The notes: generated by a model from the letters alone, not told the origin. Numbered from the stretch's first letter, positions 1-10,293 are shown. The stretch: DNA of 64,000 nucleotides from Clostridium sp. NkU-1 (GCA_001312405.1 BBDR01000013.1:62001-126000), one strand, 5' to 3'. Translations and numbers: made by a program.

Positions 1-254
1 TGCTGACAGGAGCCGATGACCAGAACGTTTATTTGTTTGATCCTTATTTCAGAAAGAAACCTTTTAAGCAAAAAGGATTGGAGCTGATCACGGATATGCC
101 TTACCAAAGGAACCGGTGCGTACCATGGGAAATGTTTAATGACACAGGAAAAGGCACTTATGCCCTTGGACCCAGGGAAACAAGAGAAGCTGTTATCATT
201 TTTAATAGAGTGACACAGAAGAAACCGGCGGATACCATTGAGTATTTTATTTGA
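1..254 (+). CDS. C-terminal end of an unrecognised protein (cut by window start)
   Basis: The frame is open from the window edge to a TGA at 252-254, so only the last ~83 residues are visible. They include a strand-like segment NVYLFDPYFRKKPF and a later GKGTYALGPRETREAV. A hydrophobic strand followed by Asp-Pro is reminiscent of the last part of papain-like (C39 or BtrH-type) folds, but this is weak and no catalytic residue can be assigned. The apparent start TTG at 33 has no ribosome binding site, so the gene begins upstream of the window. Function unknown. Confidence 0.45.
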   Translation, partial: LTGADDQNVYLFDPYFRKKPFKQKGLELITDMPYQRNRCVPWEMFNDTGKGTYALGPRETREAVIIFNRVTQKKPADTIEYFI

Positions 255-405
255 CAAAATAAGCTCTGTGTGGATAGAATATTTTAGGGACCCCATTGGT
301 AAATTTATTTGCTCGTGTGGTTCTATTTTTTTTACCTATGGGGGAAAGGGAAACATTAAACTTTGATCTCTGTTTCCAAGAGATATTAACAGGCTGACTC
401 CATAA

Positions 406-725
406 TATCATGGAATGTTTCGGAGGCGTTGGGAAGACCATGGCTTTCATGAGGAGGGCGGAGAATCCATAGCATGGTGCAGGACAGGAATGTGACAGCA
501 TTAAAGAAGATACTTCAAAAGAATGACGGCAGGAATGTTGTCATCGGCACCCATGGAACAGCACTCAGCAGTATTTCAAATCATTATGATTCAGGCTTTA
601 ACTGTGATTCTTTCCTGTGCATTCTGGATTGGATGCCATATATCATAGAGCTTGATTTTGAAAACGGAACATGTACGGATAAAATAGAGCATTTGCATAT
701 AAAAAAGGAATTTATGAGAAAATAG
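406..725 (+). pseudogene. Histidine phosphatase (phosphoglycerate mutase-like) remnant, 5'-truncated and frameshifted
   Basis: Two frames together give the C-terminal half of a histidine phosphatase. Frame 1 (406-475) reads RRRWEDHGFHEEGGESIA, the usual GGES segment. Frame 2 (474-725) continues MVQDRNVTALKKIL and NVVIGTHGTALSS, which holds the second conserved catalytic histidine. The N-terminal RHG motif that carries the phosphorylated histidine is absent, and an in-frame stop lies at 403-405 just upstream. One missing base near 474 separates the frames. The frameshift may be a consensus error, but loss of the 5' half looks real, so this is probably a decayed gene. Confidence 0.7.
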
Positions 726-910
726 AAAATGGATATAAAACAATGATTTTTTGATCCATCCATAATTTTCCTGAAATTATCACCTTCCCCATGAATGGTA
801 TGGTAAGGAAGAAGAAAAAGTATTATAATAATAGCTGTAATATAATCACCTGAATTGAAAGAATCACAGCACTACAAAGTAAATCAAAACATACTTGCGG
901 GAGGTATATT

Positions 911-2154
911 ATGCAGACATTTAAGCAGTTGTATGAAAGTATGGTAAAGTCCGTATTGAATAATGATTCGGATCCTGAGAAGGACTTAGAAACCTCATAT
1001 GATCCTCATCATCTGGACTGTCTTTTGAATCCGAAGAAGCACCCGGTAGTGATCCGCACCGGAACCTGCAACTGTTCCAAAGAGGAACGGGAGGAATGCT
1101 TAAAGCGCTGTCCTTTCGGCGCCCTGGGAATCGGAAAGGATGGGGTTACCGTGGATCCGGAGCTGTGCCTGGGCTGTGAAAATTGCATTGAAGGCTGCGC
1201 ACCGGAAAAGCTGACAGCCAGTACGGATATTATCCCGGCTTTAAAAGCGGTCAGAAGCTCCAAGGGACTGGTATACGCAATGATAGCTCCCGCATTTTTA
1301 GGCCAGTTTTCAAAAGAGGTTACTCCCGGAAAGCTAAGGACGGCATTAAAAGCCGTAGGGTTTGACGGAATGCTGGAGGTTGCCTTGTTTGCGGACATCC
1401 TTACATTAAAAGAAGCCCTTGAATTTGATAAAAATATTAATGATATTAACGATTACCAGCTGACAAGCTGCTGCTGTCCCATGTGGATCGGCATGATCCG
1501 TAAGGTCTATCACCAGCTGGTTCCTCATGTGCCTGGCTCAGTATCACCTATGGTTGCCTGCGCAAGAGTGGTAAAAGCGCTCCATCCGATGCTTTGACCG
1601 TGTTCATCGGGCCATGTCTTGCCAAAAAGGCGGAAGCCCGGGAAAAGGATCTGGCTGGTGCGGTTGACTATGTGCTCACATTCCAGGAGGTAAAGAATAT
1701 ATTTGATGCCCTGGGAATCGATCCGGCTGTTATGGAGGAGAGCGAAAAGGACCATTCCTCAAGGGCCGGAAGAATTTACGCCAGAAAGGGCGGAGTCAGC
1801 GAAGCAGTAGAGAGCACGGTAAGAGCCATTAATCCCAATAAAAAAACAGAGATCCGTACCAAACAGGCGGATGGAGTGCCTGCCTGCAGAAAGATGATCC
1901 AGGATATCATGGATGGAAAGATTGAAGCAAACTTTTATGAAGGCATGGGCTGCGTGGGCGGCTGCGTGGGCGGACCAAGATCTATTTTAGGAGTGGAGAA
2001 GGGAACAGAACTGGTCAATGATTACGGAGAAAAGGCGACCTACGGGCATCCGGCTGAGAACCCATATGTGATCGAGCTGCTGCACCGCTTAAACCTGGAC
2101 AGCATTGAAAGTCTGCTGGAAGAAACAGATTTATTCAGCAGAAATATCACTTAA
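911..2154 (+). CDS. [FeFe] hydrogenase-like protein with 2[4Fe-4S] ferredoxin domain (frameshifted)
   Basis: About 414 residues once one missing G near 1587 is restored. An N-terminal ferredoxin-type region (residues ~50-105) has cysteine sets in CNCSKEEREECLKRCP and CLGCENCIEGCAPEKL. The C-terminal H-cluster domain shows all three signatures: L1 TSCCCPMW (one more Cys than the common TSCCPxW), L2 GPCLAKKAEA and L3 EGMGCVGGCVGGP. The L3 form resembles the poorly characterised group B-type putative hydrogenases rather than classical ferredoxin hydrogenases. It probably exchanges electrons with ferredoxin in the cytoplasm; H2 production, uptake or sensing cannot be told apart. A good ribosome binding site (gggaggta) precedes ATG 911. 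Monocistronic, closed by the terminator at 2201. Confidence 0.88.
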
Positions 2155-2200
2155 GTAAAACTGCCTTTATAAGTCTTATACCATTTCAATATTTTAATGA

Positions 2201-2248
2201 AATCAGTACACGGGAGCCATGGCAGTCGGTTCCCATGTACTGATTTTT
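2201..2248 (+). terminator. Rho-independent terminator after the hydrogenase-like gene
   Basis: An 18-bp stem (2201-2218 with 2228-2245, only wobble exceptions) is followed by a T run at 2243-2248. Confidence 0.85.
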
Positions 2249-2344
2249 GGTTTTCCCGATTGCATCTTGCTTTTCACCCCTTAAAAATGCTAATATAAAA
2301 GAGTATGCATGGACAATACAGGCAACTGAAAGAAGGGAAATAAT

Positions 2345-3327
2345 ATGGCAACAGGCAGAATGAATCAGCTGTTGGTAATGGTCAATTTATGCAGCAGTGT
2401 TGTAGAAGGAATCGAGCACCTTATGGCCTATGAGGAAAATGAACGGCTGAAAGAGGACGCTGTTACAGGGCTTTTTACTTTGGAGGAGAATTTAAGGGTA
2501 TTTAAGGCAGATAAATCCGTGATCCATGAAACGAGATGGATGGCAGAAGTCATAAAGAACAGGCTGTTTGTTTATGATCAGGAATTTAAAAACAGGCTGT
2601 ACCGCTGGTATTTTTCAACGTTAAAGGAGCTTCGGAACCTGATGACGGCAGAAATAGAACGGTGTCCTGTCTGCTCAGGGAAAGGTACCCCCCATTATGG
2701 AGCAGTGTTCTATATGGAAAGCGGGGAGCCGGATCAATATGTGCTGGAGCCGGTCCGGGTCTTTATGAAGTGCAGAGAGTGCGGTAATTATTATCTTACA
2801 AAGGAAGAAAGCCGGTTTGTAAACGGAAAGAAGGGCTCTCGCCGCACAAAGGCAAGATGTGAACAGCTTCTGGCTGATATTGGTGTATTTGCGGCAGAAG
2901 AAACCATGCTGTTTATTGGAGAAGAGAAAAGTCCATTATATAAAGAAGCCAGAAAGGCTGGATATCATCCTCAGGCCATATCCCTGGAAGAAGCCGTAGG
3001 CAGATGGAAGGCGGTAAGGAGACATACCGGATCGTCCTCATTGACCGGATCCCCCGCACTCAGGATATGAAGCTGGTCTTAACCCAGGCGGCGGAGTACT
3101 TGGCAGATGACGGGATTCTCTGGTTTGACGGGCCGGATCTGGATAAATCCATTAGAAATCTGGAAAAAAGGGGAGCTTCCATGTGGAAGGGAGAGGCGGC
3201 AGAGGTCTGCCTGACGGACAGGGGAATCGATGCTTTGGCGGAAAAATGCGGACTTTCCATAAAATCATACCGTCATGTGGGAACTGCTTCCGGGCGCATT
3301 GAGGTGATCGCCCAAAAGAAGGAATGA
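2345..3327 (+). CDS. Zinc-ribbon / methyltransferase-like hypothetical protein (frameshifted)
   Basis: About 328 residues after correcting one missing base near 3003. The first ~100 residues are helical and unrecognised. A CPVC ... CREC pair (residues ~115 and ~150) looks like a zinc ribbon. The C-terminal part (frame 2) reads YRIVLIDRIP, then LADDGILWFDGPD, then a GRIEVIAQKK end, with strand-helix spacing like a Rossmann methyltransferase fold, although no clear glycine-rich SAM loop is visible. ATG 2345 follows gaaagaaggga. The greA-like gene begins 40 bp downstream, so the two are probably co-transcribed. Function not known; the methyltransferase reading is an inference. Confidence 0.6.
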
Positions 3328-3367
3328 CAGCTCCTATAGGAGAATGCAAAAAAAAGGAAGGGATAGC

Positions 3368-3870
3368 GTGTTTGACAAATTAACAGAAAATGATATTAAG
3401 AAAATGCAGGAAGAAATAGACTACCGGAAGCTGGTCGTACGGAAGGAAGCTTTGGAAGCGGTAAAAGAGGCAAGAGCCATGGGGATTTAAGTGAAAACTT
3501 TGAATACCATGCCGCAAAGAAGGACAAGAACCAGAACGAAAGCAGGATCCGTTATCTGGAAAAGATGATAAAAACGGCTCAGATCATATCCGATGAATCC
3601 AAAGACGATGAGATTGGACTTTATAATACGGTTGACCTTTATTTTGAGGATGATGACGAGGAGGAGACCTATAAGCTTGTGACAACTGTCCGCGGGAATT
3701 CCGTGAAAGGCCTTATAAGCTCAGAGTCCCCTTTAGGAAGGGCGATCATGGGGCATAAGGTAGGCGACCGGGTTTATGTAAAGATCAATGATAAAACAGG
3801 TTATTACGTAGTGGTGAAGCGCCTGGAAAATACAAAGGATGATGGCAGTGACAAGCTGAGAAGCTATTGA
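3368..3870 (+). CDS. greA: GreA/GreB-family transcription elongation factor (frameshifted)
   Basis: Starts at GTG 3368 after ggaaggga. The N-terminal coiled coil is followed by the family hallmark GDLSEN, reconstructed as ARAMGDLSENFEYHAAK across a frame break near 3480 where one G of a G run is missing. The C-terminal FKBP-like domain (from ~residue 85) includes SPLGRAIMGHKVGD, matching the conserved SPlGrAllGkkvGD motif. Gre factors insert their coiled coil into the RNA polymerase secondary channel and stimulate cleavage of backtracked RNA. Length ~168 residues is normal. A damaged gre gene next to other intact-looking genes supports sequence error rather than gene death. It may be a greA paralogue rather than the sole copy. 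Confidence 0.88.
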
Positions 3871-3891
3871 TCTGTCAAAGGGACAGGCGAT

Positions 3892-5241
3892 ATGATGAAG
3901 GATATGACAAGAGGAAACATTTCCTCCGGGCTGATACGGTTTTCCATTCCGCTGGTTCTGGGAAATTTATTTCAGCTCACCTATAACGCGGTGGATTCCA
4001 TCGTGGTAGGACGGTTTGCAGGGGAGGAGGCGCTGGCAGCGGTTGGTGCGGCAGGCCCTGTCATGAACATTGTGATCCTGGGGATTACCGGGATATGCAT
4101 TGGGGCTTCGGTGCTGATGAGTGAATTCTTTGGTGCTGGAAGCCATGAAAAGCTAAAGCGGGAGATAGCCACCACCCTTTTGTTTGGTTTTTATTTTTCT
4201 CTGGTCATTGTGGGCCTAGGGCTGTTTTTTTCCGGCGGGGTCATAAGGCTTCTCCGTGTGCCGGAAGAGATCACAGAAGAGGCAGCTGTTTATTTAAGGG
4301 TTATATTAATAGGAACGCCCTTTACATTCTTTTACAATGGAGTGGCCTCGGCTCTTCGGAGCGTGGGCGATTCAAAGACCCCGGTCCACTTCCTGGCTAT
4401 GGCTTCGGTTTTAAATGCATTATTGGATCTTTTATTTGTGGCTGAGTTTCATATGGGAGTTTTCGGGGCTGCATTATCTACGGTCATTGCAGAGGCAGTT
4501 TCCGCGGTCCTGTGCATTTCCTACATATATAAGAAGGTTCCCCTTCTTAAGCTTAAGCCAAAGGAATTCCGTATGGACCGGGAGCTTTTAAGGCTTACGG
4601 CCAGGCATGGAGCGGTCACGGCATTGCAGCAATCCTGCCAGCCAATTGGCAAGCTTTTAATACAGGGAGTTATAAATCCTCTGGGCGTCAGCACCATTGC
4701 AGCGTTTCAGGCGGTGAACCGGGTGGATGATTTTGCCTTTACGCCGGAACAGAGCATTTCCAGCGGAATGATGACCTTTGTGGCTCAAAACCGGGGAGCC
4801 GGTAACGGGGAACGGGTCAAAAAGGGCTTTCGGACCGGGCTTTTCATAGAAGCAGGTTACTGGGTGATCATATGTATTGTCATCCTGCTGGTGAAAGAGC
4901 CGGTGATGAGATTATTTGTATCTGATGGGGATGGGGCCATGGTAAGGATTGGGGCCGAATATTTAAGCCTCATGGCTTTTTTCTATCTGCTGCCGGCCTT
5001 TACCAATGGGCTCCAGGGATTTTTCCGGGGAATGGGGAATATGTCCATCACCCTGATCTCCACCTTGATCCAGATTTCCGTCCGGGTGGTATTGGTGGTC
5101 CTGCTGGTTCCTTCCATGGGAATGAACGGCGTTCCCTATGCATGCCTGGCCGGCTGGGCTTGTATGCTGGTTTATGAGGTTCCCTACTATTTCTGGTTTA
5201 AAAAGAAAAATGAATTATTACAGGAGAAAAATCATGATTAA
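3892..5241 (+). CDS. MATE family efflux transporter
   Basis: Intact, 449 residues, with about 12 hydrophobic segments in two homologous halves (residues ~15-215 and ~235-430). The family start pattern (GLIRFSIPLVLGNLFQLTYN followed by VDSIVVGRFAG) is present, as is the second-half LQSxxQPIG-like LQQSCQPIGK. MATE proteins export cationic drugs or metabolites in exchange for Na+ or H+; the substrate is unknown. It follows the gre gene by 21 bp and its stop overlaps the start of the HAD gene by 8 bp, so it lies within an operon. Confidence 0.9.
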   Translation: MMKDMTRGNISSGLIRFSIPLVLGNLFQLTYNAVDSIVVGRFAGEEALAAVGAAGPVMNIVILGITGICIGASVLMSEFFGAGSHEKLKREIATTLLFGFYFSLVIVGLGLFFSGGVIRLLRVPEEITEEAAVYLRVILIGTPFTFFYNGVASALRSVGDSKTPVHFLAMASVLNALLDLLFVAEFHMGVFGAALSTVIAEAVSAVLCISYIYKKVPLLKLKPKEFRMDRELLRLTARHGAVTALQQSCQPIGKLLIQGVINPLGVSTIAAFQAVNRVDDFAFTPEQSISSGMMTFVAQNRGAGNGERVKKGFRTGLFIEAGYWVIICIVILLVKEPVMRLFVSDGDGAMVRIGAEYLSLMAFFYLLPAFTNGLQGFFRGMGNMSITLISTLIQISVRVVLVVLLVPSMGMNGVPYACLAGWACMLVYEVPYYFWFKKKNELLQEKNHD

Positions 5242-5849
5242 AAATATAGTATTTGACATGGGAAGAGTGCTGGTACATTATGATGGAGACATTGTCTGCA
5301 GGCATTTTATTGAGGATGAAGCGGAGAGGAAGGCAGTAAGAATCGCTGTTTTTGAGTCACAGGAGTGGCTGTTTCTGGATATGGGGCTGATTTCAGAGGA
5401 AGAGGCTTTAAAAAAAGATGCAGGCGCGTCTTGACACCGCTCATGCAAAGGAAATGGCAGCTCTTTGCCTGGAGCGCTGGCATGAATATAATATGTGGCC
5501 TGATAAAGAGATGGGGGAGCTGGTAGGACAGCTTAAGGAGAAAGGATATGGCATCTATCTTTGTTCCAATGCTTCCCTCCGTCTGCTGACGTGTTATCAT
5601 ATCATTCCAGGAATTGAACATTTTGACGGGATATTATTTTCCGCTGAGGTAAAGTGTTTGAAGCCTCAAAAGGAAATGTACAGCCATTTGTTCGAGCGGT
5701 TCCAATTAAAGCCGGAGGAATGCTTTTTTATTGATGACTTGCCCATGAACATTGAAGGGGCCAGGGCCTGCGGCATGGATGGATACTGCTTCGAGGACGG
5801 AGATGTGAAACGGCTGAAGGAATTTTTGACCCATATCAATGATAACTAG
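5234..5849 (+). CDS. HAD-superfamily phosphatase (frameshifted)
   Basis: ATG 5234 lies inside the end of the MATE gene, preceded by caggagaa. About 205 residues after removing one surplus A from the A7 run at 5410-5416. HAD motifs: I KNIVFDMGRVLV (nucleophile Asp; the acid/base Asp is Gly, as in the YihX/epoxide-hydrolase-like subgroup), II LCSNAS, III CLKPQKEMY (Lys), IV FFIDDLPMNIEGARACGM. This subgroup dephosphorylates small sugar phosphates or related metabolites; the substrate here is unknown. Translationally coupled to the transporter. Confidence 0.85.
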
Positions 5850-5907
5850 TTACAGCCTGGAATTATAAGGTTTTGTGGTTTTGCAATGAAATGGAGAAAC
5901 GCTTATT

Positions 5908-6789
5908 ATGTACCGGATTCAGATAAAGGATATGGATTTTGAACAGATTGCCAGATCAGGCCAGTGCTTCCGGATGGAAAGCCGGGAGAAGGAAAACGGG
6001 GTCTGGACGATTGCGGCAGCAGGAGAATATGTGGAAGCGGTGAAAGAGAAAGATGGTTTCCTCTTTTCTTGCGGTGAAAGGGAATTTAAGGAAACATGGG
6101 CCGGTTATTTTGACTTGCAGACTGATTACGGCGGCTATAAAAGACGTGTGGATTCTGAGGATTCCTATCTAAAGGAAGCCATGGAATGGGGCTGGGGTGT
6201 CCGGATCCTTCATCAGGACTTGTGGGAAATGCTGGTGACCTTTTTGATTTCCCAGAATAATAATATTACCCGCATTACAGGCAGCGTCAAGGAGCTGTGC
6301 AAACGGTTCGGTGATAAAAGGAAAGGACTTGGCCTGATCCTGTCTTCTGACGGAAGCTGGAAAGAAACTGAAAGAGACTATAATGCTTTTCCGGAGCCGG
6401 AGAGCCTTTCTGCGGCAGGTTTAGAGGGACTGTCCGGACTGGGCCTTGGTTACCGGGATAAATATATCCTGTCCATTGCAGAAATCTGCAGCGGGCCGGA
6501 GGGAAGGGAATGGCTTTTGCGCTTAAAGGAGGCAGATTATAAAAAGGCCCACAGCATACTGATGGAACAGTATGGGATCGGAAGAAAGGTTGCAGATTGT
6601 GTCTGCCTGTTCGGTCTTCACCATGTGGGGGCCTTTCCTGTGGATACCCACGTAAAGCAGATTTTAGAGCTTTACTATCCCCAGGGCTTTCCCTTGGAGC
6701 GGTATCAGGGATATGCCGGAATTCTACAGCAGTATATGTTTTATTATAAGATAAATCAAACATCCCGCAGCAAGCTGCCAGGTGTTTGA
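5908..6789 (+). CDS. ogg: 8-oxoguanine DNA glycosylase (OGG1-type)
   Basis: Intact, 293 residues. The N-terminal OGG domain begins DFEQIARSGQCFRM. The HhH-GPD domain follows, with LISQNNNITRI (residues ~112-122), the hairpin and catalytic lysine in GIGRKVADC (Lys ~227) and the catalytic aspartate in FPVDTHVKQIL (Asp ~246). This family removes 8-oxoguanine opposite C and has beta-lyase activity. The C-terminal four-cysteine iron-sulfur motif of Nth-type enzymes is absent, as expected for OGG1. It stands 58 bp behind the HAD gene and is closed by a terminator at 6802. Confidence 0.9.
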   Translation: MYRIQIKDMDFEQIARSGQCFRMESREKENGVWTIAAAGEYVEAVKEKDGFLFSCGEREFKETWAGYFDLQTDYGGYKRRVDSEDSYLKEAMEWGWGVRILHQDLWEMLVTFLISQNNNITRITGSVKELCKRFGDKRKGLGLILSSDGSWKETERDYNAFPEPESLSAAGLEGLSGLGLGYRDKYILSIAEICSGPEGREWLLRLKEADYKKAHSILMEQYGIGRKVADCVCLFGLHHVGAFPVDTHVKQILELYYPQGFPLERYQGYAGILQQYMFYYKINQTSRSKLPGV

Positions 6790-6801
6790 TCCTTGCAGCT
6801 T

Positions 6802-6847
6802 GAGCCATATGCAGGAATGAAACCATTCCTGTGCATGGCTCATTTTT
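6802..6847 (+). terminator. Rho-independent terminator after ogg
   Basis: A long stem formed by GAGCCAT...GCAGGAATG and CATTCCTG...ATGGCTC around a short loop, followed by ATTTTTA. Confidence 0.85.
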
Positions 6848-6970
6848 AGTTTGTCGAAATGTTTCATACTTTTATCACACAATAAACAAAAATATATCAC
6901 ACAATTTTCACAATTCCCTTTTACCCTATGTATGGATGCAGAATGCATAAAAGAACAGGAGGAGAGAGAG

Positions 6971-8032
6971 TTGATTGAAGTCAGGAATCTGGTAAAGGAT
7001 TACGGCGGCCATCTGGCTGTGGACCATTTGAGCTTTACCATCAACGATGGCCAGATATATGGCTTTCTAGGGCCAAATGGAGCCGGAAAATCTACTACAA
7101 TGAACATTATGACCGGGTACATCGGCGCCAGTTCGGGGGATGTGCTGATCAATGGCCATAATATACTGGAAGATGGGGAGGAAGCAAAGAAGTGTATTGG
7201 CTATTTGCCGGAGCTTCCCCCGCTTTATGTGGATATGACTGTGGAGGAGCAGCTGCTGTTTGCTGCAGAATTAAAGAAAATTCCGAAAAAGGAGAGAAAT
7301 GAGGCTGTTTGCCAGGTCATGGAGCTTGCCAGACTGGTTGACGTAAAGGGCCGTTTGATACGCAACTTATCAAAAGGCTACCGGCAGCGTGTGGGTCTGG
7401 CCCAGGCTGTTTTAGGGTTTCCCCCGGTCATTATTCTTGATGAGCCTACCGTGGGGCTGGACCCCAAGCAGATCATCGAAATCAGGGATACCATCCGCAA
7501 GCTGGGGCAGAAGCATACGGTTATCTTAAGCTCCCATATCCTTTCCGAGGTCAGCGCAGTATGCGATCACATCATGATCATTAATAAGGGAAAGCTGATT
7601 GCCAGTGATACACCGGAAAATCTGGAGCGTCAGATGGCAGGAACCGCCGGAATGGAGCTTTTGGTGAAAGGAGGATCAGAACAGATCCTTAAAATTCTGG
7701 AAACCATTCCCCGGGCAGCCGATATATTGGTACAGGAGAGCGGAGAAGATGGAATAAGCAGGGTCACTTTCCGAATTTCCACAGAAGAGGAAGAAGGTGG
7801 AGAGGATATGCGGGAAACCATTTTCTTTGCATTTGCCGGCCAGAGGCTTCCCATTCTTTCCATGCAGACCACAAAGGCGTCTCTTGAAGAGGTGTTCCTT
7901 GAGCTGACTGGAGAAGGGGAGACAGAGGTTATAGAGACAGGAGAAGGTCCTGAAACAGATGATTTTGAAGAGGAGCCTTCAGAGGCTGACTTTAAGGAAG
8001 AGGATGCAGACGGAGAGGGGGATGAAGAATAA
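6971..8032 (+). CDS. ABC transporter ATP-binding protein, GldA-like
   Basis: Start set at TTG 6971 because AGGAGG lies at 6957-6962; an upstream ATG at 6851 has no such site. 353 residues. Walker A GPNGAGKST, signature LSKGYRQRVGLAQA, Walker B VIILDEPTVGLD and switch His in SSHILSEV are all intact. The last ~45 residues are an unusual acidic tail rich in Glu and Asp. The next genes are a permease, a GldG-like protein and a DUF4340 protein, which matches the Gld-type ABC-2 export operon seen in many bacteria that do not glide. The exported substrate is unknown. Confidence 0.92.
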   Translation: MIEVRNLVKDYGGHLAVDHLSFTINDGQIYGFLGPNGAGKSTTMNIMTGYIGASSGDVLINGHNILEDGEEAKKCIGYLPELPPLYVDMTVEEQLLFAAELKKIPKKERNEAVCQVMELARLVDVKGRLIRNLSKGYRQRVGLAQAVLGFPPVIILDEPTVGLDPKQIIEIRDTIRKLGQKHTVILSSHILSEVSAVCDHIMIINKGKLIASDTPENLERQMAGTAGMELLVKGGSEQILKILETIPRAADILVQESGEDGISRVTFRISTEEEEGGEDMRETIFFAFAGQRLPILSMQTTKASLEEVFLELTGEGETEVIETGEGPETDDFEEEPSEADFKEEDADGEGDEE

Positions 8033-8898
8033 TGGCAGCTATTTACAGAAGGGAACTGAAAGCCTACTTTCAGTCCATGACCGGATACGTATTTATCGCC
8101 TTTATGGTGCTGTTCATAGGAATTTACTTTATGGCCTATAACATGCTGAGCGGATATCCCTATTTTTCCTATACCTTGTCCGGCATGGTGACCATTATCA
8201 TGATCGGTATCCCGGTGCTTACCATGAGAAGCTTTGCAGATGACCGGAAGACGAAGACAGACCAGCTTTTGCTCACCTCTCCGGTATCCGTTACCCAGAT
8301 GGTCATTGGAAAGTATCTTTCCATGATAACCGTCTTTGCTGTTCCGGTGCTGCTTTCCGGAATCTGTCCTCTTATCATCAAGATGAACGGAAATGCGAAT
8401 TTAAAGGCGGATTATGCTGCCATACTGGCCTTTTTCCTGCTGGGATGTGTCTATATTGCCGTGGGGATGTTTATTTCTTCCTTAACCGAGAGCCAGATCA
8501 TTGCTGCGGTAGGAACCTTTGGGATCATCCTTTTGCTGCTTTTATGGCCCAGCCTTGTAGGGTTTCTGCCCACATCGGCTGCCGGCTCTGCTGCAGGGTT
8601 TTTGATTCTCTGGACTGGGATTGTTTTTGTTGTTTACCGTGTAACAAGCCATGGCCCTCTTGCAGTGATTCTGGAAACGGCAGGAGTCCTTTGCATTGCA
8701 GTGCTATACCTTATGAAAAAGGGTCTTTTTGACCGTGCTCTGACCAATGTTTTGGAAAAGATTGCGGTGACCGACGTGTTCCAGAACTTTGCCAGTCATT
8801 ACATCTTTGATGCAGGCGGTCTGGTTTACTATATCAGCATCATATTCCTGCTGATATTCTTGACCGTGCAGTCCATAGAGAAACGCAGATGGAGTTAG
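8032..8898 (+). CDS. ABC-2 type permease, GldF-like
   Basis: 288 residues, intact. Its ATG overlaps the stop of the ATPase gene (TAATG), so translation is coupled. Six or more hydrophobic segments are visible, e.g. YVFIAFMVLFIGIYFMAYNM near the start and IISIIFLLIFLTVQS-like residues near the end. The cytoplasmic segment FADDRKTKTDQLLLTSPVSV is the typical GldF/ABC-2 linker. It forms the membrane channel for the ATPase at 6971. Confidence 0.9.
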   Translation: MAAIYRRELKAYFQSMTGYVFIAFMVLFIGIYFMAYNMLSGYPYFSYTLSGMVTIIMIGIPVLTMRSFADDRKTKTDQLLLTSPVSVTQMVIGKYLSMITVFAVPVLLSGICPLIIKMNGNANLKADYAAILAFFLLGCVYIAVGMFISSLTESQIIAAVGTFGIILLLLLWPSLVGFLPTSAAGSAAGFLILWTGIVFVVYRVTSHGPLAVILETAGVLCIAVLYLMKKGLFDRALTNVLEKIAVTDVFQNFASHYIFDAGGLVYYISIIFLLIFLTVQSIEKRRWS

Positions 8899-8902
8899 GA
8901 GG

Positions 8903-10279
8903 ATGGAAATGACCAGAAAATTAAAAAAAGGGCGGCTATACGGCGATCCTTTCCGTAATCGTCATAGCAGCGTGGTAATATTAAACTTAATCGTGGGCCG
9001 TCTTCCGGAAAAGGTACGGCAATGGGATATGAGCAGCAGCCGGATCTATACCCTGGGCGGGACCACAAAGGATCTTATGAAGGGACTTGATAAGGATGTC
9101 ACGATTTACGTAGTAGCCGCTCCGGATTCTGTAGATAAGCGGATTACAAGCTTTATAAAACGCTATGAGGATTTGTCCGGTCACATCAAGGTGGAGACCG
9201 TGGATTCCGTCCTTCATCCGGACCAGGTAAAAAAACTGAAAGCGCAGGATAATACGCTTTTGGTAAGCTGCGATTCTACAGGCAGGACAGAATCCATCGC
9301 CCTGACGGATATTATTAAAATAGATGAAATGTCCTACTATTATTACGGACAGTCCAAGGAAACTGAATTTGACGGAGAAGGCCAGCTTACCGGGGCTATT
9401 TCCCATGTGATCAATGATGTGGAGAAAACGGTTTACGTGACAGAAGGCCATGGAGAACCGGCTTTAGGAGCTGCGGCTTCTGACATGCTGAAAAAGTCCA
9501 ATCTGACTGTGAATTCCTTAAATCTCCTGACAGGAGGCAGTATTCCTGAGGATTGTGAACTTTTGCTCATCAATGCTCCGGCATCAGACCTGGCTAATGA
9601 TGAAAAGAAGATGATTTCTGATTACCTGGACAAAGGCGGAAGGGTCATGATCCTTGCCGGCTATGCTGAGAAGGACCGTCCTAACTTAAGTGCCCTGATG
9701 AATGATTACGGCCTGAACCTGGAAAACGGGCTTGCGGCAGATACCAAGAAGTTTTATCAGAACAACCCCTACTACATCTTTCCGACCATACAGGCAGGAA
9801 GCGAAGTGACAAACGGCATTGACGAAAAAAAGTACGGCTCTTGTCCTGCAGTCCGCAGCCCTTACCCAGAAGGAGGATTTGCCGGAAGGTGTGGAAGTGA
9901 CTCCCTTTATGGAGACCAGTGACGGAGGTATGCTGGTAACGGCCGATAAGCAGACGCAGGGAACCTATATTCTGGGAGCCGTAGCAGAAAAGACTTTAAG
10001 CTCAGGAACAGCACGTTTGACCGTATTCAGCACCCCTTCCCTTATTGATGAGGCTTAAACACCAGCTTTACCAACTTAACCAATTTAGATCTTTTCATGA
10101 ATGCGGTTACAGCCAATTTTGATGACGTTTCCAATGTATCCATTCCGTCCAAGAGCCTGGATGTGACCTATAACACGGTTACCCATGGAGGCATGTGGGG
10201 AATCCTGTTTATTTTTGTCATTCCCGTGGTGACGCTGGCAGCGGGACTTATGATCTGGCTGAAGCGCAGACGTCTGTAA
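8903..10279 (+). CDS. GldG-like ABC auxiliary protein (four indels)
   Basis: About 459 residues spanning three reading frames. The first change is hidden: between an A7 run (8933-8939, one surplus A) and ~8972 (one missing G) the sequence is read out of frame; correcting both turns nonsense residues into the transmembrane helix YTAILSVIVIAAVVILNLIV. Further breaks are at A7 9825-9831 (surplus A) and ~10055 (missing T). The GldG extracytoplasmic domain includes VYVTEGHGEPAL and a C-terminal helix WGILFIFVIPVVTLAAGLMI followed by basic residues. Such proteins work with GldA/GldF-type ABC complexes, presumably on the outer face of the membrane. Confidence 0.85.
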
Positions 10280-10293
10280 AAGGAGGCTAAAAC

